From: Pseudomonadota bacterium | GTDB lineage: Bacteria > Myxococcota_A > Polyangia > Polyangiales > Polyangiaceae | Assembly: GCA_023398955.1 (NCBI GenBank) | Contig: JAEWRL010000122.1 | Location: 1 to 64,000 of the forward strand | Direction: 5' to 3' | DNA length: 64,000 nucleotides | Shown here: positions 16,503 to 25,000 of the stretch, in pieces | Layout of the letters: every line of letters starts with the position of its first letter | Numbering within the stretch: position 1 is the first letter of the stretch | Position numbers and translations under genes: made by a program | Notes under the pieces: generated by a model | What the model was told of the DNA's origin: nothing | The model's database searches: none | The model's input: only the letters and a program-made list of their open reading frames with translations

Positions 16503-18584
16503 TCACTTCGCAGTCAGAACGGTCACGCTGCGGGCCTTGACCAGCAGGCTATCTCCGGTCAGCGGTCTCTCCTGTCCCTCGGCGGCGATATCGTCCGGCG
16601 TGGGGTTGGCGGTCTCGACCGCGACGTACCACGTGCGCCCTTTCACTTCCGGGACCTCGAACGCGAGGTCCGCGTCTTCCATGTTGAAGACGGCGTGCAA
16701 ATCCGGGCCATCCCCTTCCCCAGCGGCGGTCATTGAAAGCACACGCGAGGCCGGATCGTGCCAACCTGGCTTGTTCAGCTGACAGCCGTGCCACAGGACT
16801 CCAGGTAGCCCGCTGACATTGACATCGCCGGTGTAAAAGCGACCATTTTGGAGCTGAGAGTGGCGCTTCCGCAGCGCGATCATCTGCTCGAAGAACCGCA
16901 CCAGGTCAGCGTTCTCCTCGAGCTTCCCCCAGTCGAACCAGCTCACCACGTTGTCTTGGCAGTAGGCGTTGTTGTTGCCGCCCTGACTCCGGCGCATCTC
17001 GTCGCCACCGAGGATCATCGGCACCCCCTTCGACAACAGCAACATCGCGGCGAAGTTCTTGCACTGCCGCGTGCGGAAGCCCTCCAGACCGGGGTCATCA
17101 GAGGGTCCCTCCACCCCGCCGTTCCAGGACAGGTTGTCGTTGACGCCGTCCCGGTTGTCCTCGCCGTTGGCTTCGTTGTGTTTACCGTTGTAGCTGACGA
17201 GGTCGTTCAGGGTGAAGCCGTCATGGCAGGTGATGAAGTTGATGCTGTTCTTTGGCAGGCGTCCGCTGCCCTCGTAAAGGTCGGCGCTGCCGGCCAACCT
17301 CGTCGCCACGGCGCCCACCATGCCGGGCTGCCCAGCGACGAAGCGACGCAGGTCGTCGCGGTACCTGCCGTTCCACTCCGCCCAGCGAAAACCCGGAAAA
17401 CTGCCGATCTGGTAGAGCCCAGCCGCGTCCCAGGCCTCGGCGATGAGCTTGGTATCCAGCAGCGGCTCCGAGAGCTCGATGTTCCACAGAGCCGGCGCGT
17501 ACGCCGATGGCGATCCGTCCTGCATTCGGCTCAGGATGGAACCCTCGTCGAACCGGAACCCGTCCACGTGCATCTGGAGTACCCAGAACTCCAGGCACTC
17601 GACGATGAATTTTTCGACCACCGGGTGATTGCAGTTCACCGTGTTGCCGCAGCCGCTGTAGTCCATGTAGTAGCGCTCGTTGCCGGCGACTCGATGGTAG
17701 TAGACCTTGTTGTCGATACCCCTAAAGCTGATCGTCGGACCCAGGTGGTTGCCCTCGCTCGTGTGATTGAACACCACGTCGAGAATGACCTCGATGCCGG
17801 CCCGATGCAGCGCCTTGACCATGTCGCGAAACTCACGAACATGCGAGCCGCTGCTGGAGCTGATACAGTACTTGGCAGCCGGAGCGAAGAACGCCACCGT
17901 GCTGTAGCCCCAGAAGTTCACGAGTGGAGAGCCGTCGGCGGCCGTCCGAAGGACCTCATTGGCGTCGAACTCCATCACCGGCAGCAGCTCGACGGCGGTG
18001 ATCCCGAGCTTCTGGAGGTACGGGATCCTCTCGACGAGCCCGGCGAACGTGCCGCGATGCTTGACGCCGGACGTCGGAGACTTCGTGAAGCCGGCAACGT
18101 TGACCTCGTAGATGATGGACTCGGACATGGGACGGCGCAGCGGTTCGTCGCCTTCCCAGTCGTAGTCCCCGAGCTCGATGACGACGTTACGCATGGCCCG
18201 AGCCACGTTGCCACCAGGTTGACAGGCAGCGGCACGATCCCACACAGTGTTGGTGACCGAGAAGCCATAAGGATCGAGGAGGAGCTTATCCGGGTCGAAC
18301 CGGTGTCCAGCGTCGACATCGCGCGGACCGTCGACGCGATAGCCGTAGCAGGCGCCCGGCTTGAGCCCTCGTACGTAACAGTGCCAGAAATAGAACGTCC
18401 GATGCACCCTCGGATCGAGCTCGATGATCTGCGCTGGCTCCGGATCGTCAGGCTTGTCGAACAGGAGGAGCTCGACCTTCGTGGAATGCTGGGAGTAGAT
18501 CGAGAAGTTGACCCCATCGCCGTCGGGCCATGCGCCGAGCGGGTGAGGCTTGCCGGGTTCGATCGTGTGCAGTTCAGCGCGCAT
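16503..18584 (-). CDS. glgX: Glycogen debranching enzyme/isoamylase-like GH13 protein
   Basis: A 693-residue GH13 isoamylase/GlgX-type enzyme that hydrolyses alpha-1,6 branches of glycogen or limit dextrins in the cytoplasm. Residues about 10-100 form the CBM48 N-terminal domain (GKPHPLGAWPDGDGVNFSIY), about 165-570 the catalytic barrel and the last 100 a beta domain. Catalytic regions seen are DVVFNHTSEG, VDGFRFDEGSIL with the nucleophile Asp (near 341), LIAEAWDAAG with the acid/base Glu (near 381) and TCHDGFTLND with the His-Asp pair (near 453). The residues after the nucleophile are Glu-Gly rather than the more usual Leu-Ala. Its ATG overlaps the DUF4337-like gene by 11 bp, so it is second in the operon. 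Confidence 0.88.
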   Translation of the reverse strand: MRAELHTIEPGKPHPLGAWPDGDGVNFSIYSQHSTKVELLLFDKPDDPEPAQIIELDPRVHRTFYFWHCYVRGLKPGACYGYRVDGPRDVDAGHRFDPDKLLLDPYGFSVTNTVWDRAAACQPGGNVARAMRNVVIELGDYDWEGDEPLRRPMSESIIYEVNVAGFTKSPTSGVKHRGTFAGLVERIPYLQKLGITAVELLPVMEFDANEVLRTAADGSPLVNFWGYSTVAFFAPAAKYCISSSSGSHVREFRDMVKALHRAGIEVILDVVFNHTSEGNHLGPTISFRGIDNKVYYHRVAGNERYYMDYSGCGNTVNCNHPVVEKFIVECLEFWVLQMHVDGFRFDEGSILSRMQDGSPSAYAPALWNIELSEPLLDTKLIAEAWDAAGLYQIGSFPGFRWAEWNGRYRDDLRRFVAGQPGMVGAVATRLAGSADLYEGSGRLPKNSINFITCHDGFTLNDLVSYNGKHNEANGEDNRDGVNDNLSWNGGVEGPSDDPGLEGFRTRQCKNFAAMLLLSKGVPMILGGDEMRRSQGGNNNAYCQDNVVSWFDWGKLEENADLVRFFEQMIALRKRHSQLQNGRFYTGDVNVSGLPGVLWHGCQLNKPGWHDPASRVLSMTAAGEGDGPDLHAVFNMEDADLAFEVPEVKGRTWYVAVETANPTPDDIAAEGQERPLTGDSLLVKARSVTVLTAK

Positions 18585-19188
18585 CGGTCACCTCGTCGTA
18601 TTGGGGGATTGCCTGGTCGGCGCGTTGGGCTACCAGATGTTCGAACCGCAGATAGCCGGCGATCGTGCAGGCCACCGCAACAGCGGAGAAGGAGAGCCCC
18701 ACGAACCAGAGCGAGCGGCGCCTTACGAGGAGCGCGATGGCACCCAGCGCGAGAGAGAGCTGAAACAGCGTGAGGCCGCCCTCCATCACGTCGTGGGCGT
18801 CATAGAGCTCCGCAGTGTTGACGCGCGCGGCCGCGAAGACCGCGGCGTCGTACTCCTCTTCCTGTACTATCCGGTGGCGGATCTCGCGGTTTGGCGCCTG
18901 GTGGCCCAAGGCTAGGAGGATCTCGTTCCTTGCATCAAAGACTGACTGTTCGGCACGCGCGGTCTGAAGTGCCTGCCAATAGACGATCTCTCGCGTAGCC
19001 TCCAGGGCCGCTTTGTCCGATGCCGCACCGGAAAAATATGTCGAAATGGCACAGAGCACGGCGATGACCGTGGAAGAGAACGCCACGTGCCGGAACCAAG
19101 GAAGCTCCGGGTGCATCGAGAGTTCCTCGATCTGCCGGCTCGCCTCCTCGACGGCGCGAGCCGCAACCTCCTGCATCTCTTCGCCCAT
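18574..19188 (-). CDS. DUF4337-like membrane protein
   Basis: A 204-residue protein. Residues 1-30 are an acidic, soluble helix (MGEEMQEVAARAVEEASRQI). A first membrane span lies near 35-52 (AFSSTVIAVLCAISTYFSG), followed by a long helical periplasmic or cytosolic stretch and two further spans at about 140-180. This layout, with the SDKAALEATREIVYWQALQ stretch after the first span, resembles DUF4337 proteins. Function unknown. It is the first gene of the seven-gene operon and its 3' end overlaps the GlgX start by 11 bp, a sign of coupled expression. Confidence 0.6.
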   Translation of the reverse strand: MGEEMQEVAARAVEEASRQIEELSMHPELPWFRHVAFSSTVIAVLCAISTYFSGAASDKAALEATREIVYWQALQTARAEQSVFDARNEILLALGHQAPNREIRHRIVQEEEYDAAVFAAARVNTAELYDAHDVMEGGLTLFQLSLALGAIALLVRRRSLWFVGLSFSAVAVACTIAGYLRFEHLVAQRADQAIPQYDEVTDAR

Positions 19189-19744
19189 GACAGCTCACCG
19201 CGAAGGGTCTGAGTGCCAGTATCGTGGCGGTCTGCACGGTAAAGCCCAATCGAGGTGATCACGTCCGCTCAGCATAGCCGTCAGCATGACGTCCACGCTC
19301 TGGTGAACATAAGCTCGAATGACGCACAGGTTCACTGTGCCCGCTCGTACCAGGTGCCTCAGAACCACCCGGCCCCACATCGAGACCGCGAGAGCGCCCG
19401 CGGCACGTGCAAAGGCGCGGTGTCCGCTGCTGCCTCGGGGTCAACGACGAGACACTTGTCCACGAGCAGGTCGAGGCGCCCATCCGATGTTTCGGTGTGC
19501 CTCCAGTACAAGCATCCACGACCTGGGCGGACAGCTCGTTGACCGAGTCGTGTGGCTCACCAATCCCGGAGGTACTTGCAGGCATTGCGGGCCATCCCCC
19601 TCAATCTATTCTGGAGAGGCATTCCGCGACCACGAGGCCCACTCACAGGGCGCTGTACGCTGCTCGATTCGCTTCGAAATCCGCGGGGGTTGACGCATTA
19701 CGGTTTTCGACTATGCCCTTCCCCGGCGCGCCCCGGGGGCCAGC
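19189..19744. other. Divergent intergenic region
   Basis: A 556-bp spacer between the minus-strand seven-gene operon and the plus-strand PadR gene. Open frames exist on both strands but none has a good start or recognisable protein. It should hold the operon promoter. A TTGACG element at about 19693 could be a -35 box for the PadR unit, but no well-placed -10 was found. Confidence 0.4.
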
Positions 19745-20071
19745 ATGAAAGACGTCGAGCGGGAAATCCTACTGTCCTTCTGGAAGGTCCACATCCTTCA
19801 CCATGCGGCGAAGCAGCCCGTGGTCGGCCAGTGGATCATCCGCGAGCTTCACCACCACGGCTACGAGGTGAGCCCGGGAACCCTCTACCCCATGCTCGCA
19901 CGAATGGCGGAGCGCGGCTGGCTCCGATGCAAGGTCGATCCCAGCGGCGGTTCAAGAGCCCGCAAAGAGTACTCGCTCACGAGGAAGGGTCGGCAAGTTC
20001 TCGCACTCCTGCGCCAGAAGGTCGCTGAACTCCACCTAGAGGTCGTCCTCGACAAGGAGGAGCCACGATGA
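19745..20071 (+). CDS. PadR-family transcriptional regulator
   Basis: A 108-residue single-domain PadR winged-helix repressor (PadR-s2-like). The helix-turn-helix and wing are clear: HAAKQPVVGQWIIRELHHHGYEVSPGTLYPMLARMAERGWLRCKV, then the wing GGSRARKEYSLTRKGRQVL. Such proteins usually repress their own unit and a neighbouring detoxification or efflux gene, releasing DNA on binding a small aromatic or lipophilic compound. Its stop codon overlaps the ATG of a very short frame at 20068, and the DoxX and permease genes follow, so these are the likeliest targets. Confidence 0.85.
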   Translation: MKDVEREILLSFWKVHILHHAAKQPVVGQWIIRELHHHGYEVSPGTLYPMLARMAERGWLRCKVDPSGGSRARKEYSLTRKGRQVLALLRQKVAELHLEVVLDKEEPR

Positions 20072-20175
20072 AGCTGGCATCTCATATCAAGCTCGATCTG
20101 CTGGTGAGAAGCCCCTGCTCCGCCAGTTCGAAGCGGATTTCCCCCGATCGCTCCGATCTGGACTGTAGTGACTGA
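20068..20175 (+). pseudogene. Short frame or gene remnant downstream of padR
   Basis: An ATG overlapping the PadR stop (ATGA) opens a 35-codon frame beginning MKLASHIKLDLL. Shifting by one base after GAT CTG CTG gives GEKPLLRQFEADFPRSLRSGL followed by a stop, which reads more like a real protein end. This suggests the 5' and 3' ends of a gene that was coupled to padR and has since lost its middle. The alternative is a chance small frame. Confidence 0.3.
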
Positions 20176-20214
20176 TAGTTGCACGCCCCTGACGAACCCG
20201 GAGGTAGCCCATCC

Positions 20215-20694
20215 ATGAGTATCGCGCGACGCATCCTCGAGTCCGACGCCCCCGCCGCGACGCTCCTCATTCGAGCGATGGTCGGCGCGGTGTTTCTATC
20301 AGAGGGCATTCAGAAGTTCCTTGATCCGGCAGCACGGGGCGCCGGCCGCTTCGTGAAGATCGGGATCCCGTTCCCAGAGACGATGGGGCCGTTCGTCGGT
20401 GGGGTGGAAGTCGTCTGCGGTGCATTGTTGCTCGCGGGGCTCATCACCCGGCTCGCCGCAGTGCCACTCATCGTCACCATGCTCGTCGCCATCCTCTCGA
20501 CGAAGGTCCCTATCCTCTTAGGATACGGATTCTGGGGATTCAACCTGAGGGACCTTTCCTCCTACGGCTTCTGGAGCATGGCGCATGAGGCCCGCACGGA
20601 CTTCGCGATGTTGCTCGGCTCGGTGTTCCTGCTCATCGTCGGGTCCGGGCCGTGGGCGCTCGATCGACGCCTGGCAGACCGCGAGACGCGATGA
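20215..20694 (+). CDS. DoxX-family membrane protein
   Basis: A 159-residue inner-membrane protein of the DoxX family. The start MSIARRILES at 20215 has CGGAGG nine bases upstream. Four hydrophobic spans are visible with the family pattern LLIRAMVGAVFLSEGIQKFL, then FVGGVEVVCGALLLAGLITRLAA. DoxX-like proteins are linked to quinone or thiol redox chemistry and oxidative stress, but few have proven roles. Its stop overlaps the permease start (ATGA at 20691-20694), so the pair is co-translated; the PadR gene lies 145 bp upstream. Confidence 0.82.
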   Translation: MSIARRILESDAPAATLLIRAMVGAVFLSEGIQKFLDPAARGAGRFVKIGIPFPETMGPFVGGVEVVCGALLLAGLITRLAAVPLIVTMLVAILSTKVPILLGYGFWGFNLRDLSSYGFWSMAHEARTDFAMLLGSVFLLIVGSGPWALDRRLADRETR

Positions 20695-22010
20695 TGGCTT
20701 CCGGGACGCGCACACAAGAGAACGCCTCGGCGGATTTGAAGCGAGTCGTCGGCGTGCCCGGCGCGGTGCTGATGGGCCTCGGCTCGATCCTAGGGACGGG
20801 AATTTTCGTCAGCATCGGGATCGCGGCGGGGGTGACGGGCCCTTCGGTGATCCTCGCAGTAGCGCTCGCCGCGGTGGTCGCCACGTTCAACGGACTATCG
20901 AGCGCGCAGCTCGCCGCCAGTCATCCGGTGAGCGGCGGGACCTACGAGTACGGCTACCGCTACCTGAACCCAGCCCTCGGTTTCACCGCCGGCTGGATGT
21001 TTCTCTGCGCGAAGTCGGCATCGGCGGCAACCGCAGCGCTCGGCTTCGCCGGCTACGTGCTCGTCGCGTTGGGTGCTTCCGCCACGTCCTACCGCGTGGC
21101 GCTCGCGCTCGTGGCGGTGGCGGCTCTGACCGCCGTGGTCGCCGGCGGCATTGGCCGCTCCAACCGCGCGAACGCCGTCATCGTGACGCTCACCCTCGTG
21201 GCGCTGCTGGGCTTTGTGGCGTTTGGATTGCCCTCCGCGCTGTCCGGAGCTCCGTTTCACTTCGAAGGCTTCTTCGGCGGGGAGGGCCTCAGCAGTGATG
21301 CGCGCGGTTTTCTCCACGCGACAGCGCTGATGTTCGTCGCGTACACGGGTTACGGGCGCATCGCCACGCTCGGCGAAGAGATCCGGGAGCCGCGCCGGAG
21401 CATTCCCCGGGCCATCATCACAACCCTCGTGGTCACCGCCGCAATCTATGCCGCCGTCGCGTTCGTCGCCCTCGCAGCCGTGGGCGCCAGCAGTCTCGCC
21501 GCGGCGACGAAACAGGCTGCTGCACCCCTGGAGGTGATCGCTCGCGACTTCCAGACGCCGAGTGTCGCCTGGCTCGTCGCTGCTGGCGCGGTGACTGCGA
21601 TGCTCGGCGTCCTGCTGAACCTGGTCCTGGGGCTGTCCCGCGTCGTCCTCGCCATGGCGCGCCGTGGGGATCTCCCGACGTGGCTGTCCAAGGTCGACGA
21701 GAAGCACTCGTCCCCCACGGCATCGGTTCTGTTCGTTGGTGCGATCATCGGTGGTCTCGCCGCGATCGGTAGCGTCGAGACTACCTGGTCGTTTAGCGCC
21801 TTCACCGTGCTCGTCTACTATGCTCTGACCAACCTGGCAGCCCTACGGCTCCCGCCAGACGCGCGGCTCTACCCGCGGTGGATACCCGCCGCAGGCCTCA
21901 TTTGCTGCCTTGGACTCGCCTTCTGGGTCGAACCGAGAATCTGGGCTACGGGCCTCGCCCTCGCCGCTGTCGGTCTCGCATGGCATTTCGCTGCGCGACG
22001 CTCCGGGTGA
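20691..22010 (+). CDS. APC-family amino-acid permease
   Basis: A 439-residue inner-membrane transporter of the amino acid-polyamine-organocation superfamily. The start MMASGTRTQE at 20691 overlaps the DoxX stop. About 12 membrane spans are present. The first helix carries the unwound substrate-binding motif GLGSILGTGIFVSIG, and GYGRIATLGEEIREPRRSIPRAI matches the conserved helix 6 to loop region. Substrate not predictable: amino acids, amines or organic cations are possible. It ends 33 bp from the convergent end of the giant glucan synthase gene. Confidence 0.85.
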   Translation: MMASGTRTQENASADLKRVVGVPGAVLMGLGSILGTGIFVSIGIAAGVTGPSVILAVALAAVVATFNGLSSAQLAASHPVSGGTYEYGYRYLNPALGFTAGWMFLCAKSASAATAALGFAGYVLVALGASATSYRVALALVAVAALTAVVAGGIGRSNRANAVIVTLTLVALLGFVAFGLPSALSGAPFHFEGFFGGEGLSSDARGFLHATALMFVAYTGYGRIATLGEEIREPRRSIPRAIITTLVVTAAIYAAVAFVALAAVGASSLAAATKQAAAPLEVIARDFQTPSVAWLVAAGAVTAMLGVLLNLVLGLSRVVLAMARRGDLPTWLSKVDEKHSSPTASVLFVGAIIGGLAAIGSVETTWSFSAFTVLVYYALTNLAALRLPPDARLYPRWIPAAGLICCLGLAFWVEPRIWATGLALAAVGLAWHFAARRSG

Positions 22011-22043
22011 CCGCAATCCTGGCGCACGCCGCGAGCGCCGCGT

Positions 22044-25000
22044 TCACTCCCCCAGACCCCGCACCCACACCTCGACATGGTGCTCGCCACCGTCGTCATA
22101 GAGAGCAATGCTGCGCTCGGTTCGCTCGCCACCGTCGCAAACGACGCGCTCGGCACCGCGTCCCCCCGCTGCGGGACCCTGCACATGAATATGATACGTT
22201 GTCCGGCGGAAGCGGTAGTGGACGTCAAATCTCTCCCAACCGGCAGGCAGCAGCGGCTCGACCCAAAGTCGATCCACCTCGAGCCGTAGGCCGAGGAGCG
22301 ACTCGATCGCTAGCCGATACATCCAGGCTGCCGATCCGGTGTACCAGCTCCAACCGCCGCGCCCGGCGTGTTGGGCGTTTGTGTAAACATCAGCGGCCAC
22401 CGCGTAGGGTTCAACCTTGTAGCGAGCAACGGCGGCAGCGCTGTCGCCATGATGCACGGGGTTGATGAGACCGAAGAGCTCCCACGCGCGCTCCACGTCG
22501 CCGGCGGCCGCGAAGGCCATCACCGCCCAAACCGCCGCATGGGTGTACTGCGCACCATTCTCCCGGACTCCCGGCACGTAACCCATGATGTACCCGGGGT
22601 TGTTCTGCGACTTGTCGAAAGCCGGATCGAACAGCTGGATGAGCCGGTGTTGCCGCTTCACCAGCCGGGCGTCCACCGCCTCGAGGGCAAGGCGCGCCCG
22701 CTCGGGATCCCCAGCCCCGGTCAGCATCGCCCAACTCTGAGGGAGGGAGTCGATCTGACATTCGAGGTTGGCAGACGAGCCCAGGGGGTCACCACTATCG
22801 AAGTAGGCGCGTCGATACCACTCGCCGTCCCAGCCGTGCTCCTCGATGGCCGCCTGCAGTCGGACCGCGTCGGCGCGGCAGCCGTCGGCGAAGACGTCGT
22901 CTTGTCTCGACCGGGCGACGTCGGCGAAGCGCACCAAGACATCATACAGGAAGAAGGCCAACCACACGCTCTCCCCCCTGCCCTCGTCCCCGACGAGGTT
23001 CATCCCGTCATTCCAGTCGCCGCTCCCCATCAGCGGGAGTCCGTGCTCACCGAACCTCAGCCCGTTCCGGATGGCACGTACGCAGTGTTCATAGACCGTT
23101 CCCGACTCCTCGGAGTAGATCGGCATGTCGTAGTAGCTGTCCTCGTCGGGTTTGACCGCCCGGCTCTCGATGAACGGCACCCTCTCGTCGAGCACACCGG
23201 TGTCGCCCAGGGCGTCGATGTACCGACACACGGCGTATGGCAGCCACAGATAGTCGTCGGAGATGCGCGTGCGCACGCCCCTGCCGAGCGGGGGGTGCCA
23301 CCAGTGTTGGACGTCCCCCTCGCGAAACTGCCGCGACGCACAGCGCACGATTTGCTCACGGAGGATGGCTGGCTCGGCGTGCACCAAGGCCATTGCATCC
23401 TGCAGCTGGTCCCGAAAGCCGAAGGCTCCACCCGACTGGTAGAACCCGCTCCGCCCCCACATTCGGGCGGAAAGCACCTGGTAGAGGAGCCAGCCATTGA
23501 CGAGGACGTTGAAGGCGGCGTCCGGCGTTTGCACGTGAGCTGCGCCGAGCGTCCGCTTCCAATACGACCACACGCCCTCGATTGCGCCGTGCGCCGCCGT
23601 CACGCCGCGGAACCGGTGGATCAGCGAGCGCGCGTCCGACAGGTCCATTCCCGAACCGAAAGTGAACACGATGTCCCTCTCGTGACCCTCGGGCAAGTCC
23701 ACCATCACTTGCATCGCCAGGCACGGGTCGAGGGCTGCGCCCACTCGCCCCGAGAGGTGCGAGCTGCTCATGCAGGCTGGAGTCGCGAAGCTCCCGTTGC
23801 GTCCTAGGAGCTCACCGCGATCGCCGCTGACAGATCGCCGCCCTTCACTACAGTCGAGGAACGCGACGCGCTTCGCGAACTCAGTAGTGTAGGCGTTTCG
23901 CGCCAGAATGGCGCCGCTTCCCGGGTCCACCTCGGTCACGACATAGGGTAGACTGTTGGCGCGATTCTCGCCCAGCACCAGCTCGAAGACGCTCGTGACC
24001 GAGAGGCGCCGAGTCCGTCCAGACAGGTTCTTCAACCGAAGGCGCAGGAACTTGATCGGCGCATCCGTCGCCACGAAGGTGAGCAGCTCGCTCTCGATGC
24101 CGTCCTCTTGGTGCTCGAACGCGCTGTACCCGAAGCCGTGTCGCGTCGTGTAAGGCTCGGCGCCGCCGGCAGGCAGTGGGGTGGGCGACCAGAACTGCCC
24201 CCCCTGTTCATCGCGCACGTAGATGGCTTCGCCGCTCGGGTCGCTCACCGGATCGTTGTGCCACGGCGTGAGGCGGTAGTTGCGCGCGTTCTCACACCAG
24301 GTGTAGGCCCCGCCGCTCTCGCTCACGACGGTGCCAAAGTAAGGATTGGCAAGGACGTTTACCCAGGGCGCTGGGGTGCGCTGTCCTCGCGTGGTGGTGA
24401 TGACGTATTCGCGGCCATCGGCCGTGAAACCACCCAACCCGTTCCATCCGATGAGGTCGGTGCGTTCGACACGCGCGCGGTCGGTGGCTCGGGGATCCGC
24501 CACCGGGTAGGCGCTTCCGGCGAACCGCGGGACCTTTACCAGCTGCGGCGGGCGCCGATTCAGCTGCTCAGCGAGCGTACCGTCGGTCCCGACGACGACG
24601 AGGCGTGCCACCGTCAGAAGCAATACCTTGTCGACCTCCGTGATCTGATCACTGCGTCGCACGAACAGACCGCCAGGGCGATCCATGAGAGCGCTCTCGC
24701 TCAAGGTCGCGATCGCGCTTACGATCTCCTCGTGGAGGACCTGTCGGTATCCGGACGGATCCTCGTTCCAAACGACGAGGTCCACGGCCAGTCCCTTCAA
24801 CCGGAAATAGGCGTGCGCGCGTACCATCTGGCGTACCAGGTTCAACTGCTGTCGATCCGCGACGCGCACCAACATGATCGGGAGGTCCCCAGAAATGGCG
24901 TAGGCCCACAGCGCGGCCTGACCGCCCTCATTGCGTGCGATGAGGCTCGGGGCAGCTCGCATGTGAGCGCCGCCGTACAGGACGTGACTGGCTAGACGCT

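Noticed and set aside
16848..18773. 641-codon plus-strand frame opposite glgX
   Set aside because: Antisense shadow of the GC-rich glgX gene; glgX has full family motifs, and the shadow has no start signal or family resemblance.
19259..19585. Possible minus-strand gene in the spacer upstream of padR
   Set aside because: Two different minus-strand frames look partly protein-like but neither has a start, ribosome-binding site or recognisable family.
22368..23807. 479-codon plus-strand frame opposite the glucan synthase
   Set aside because: Antisense to the clear GH94 domain; composition reflects complementary codons only.
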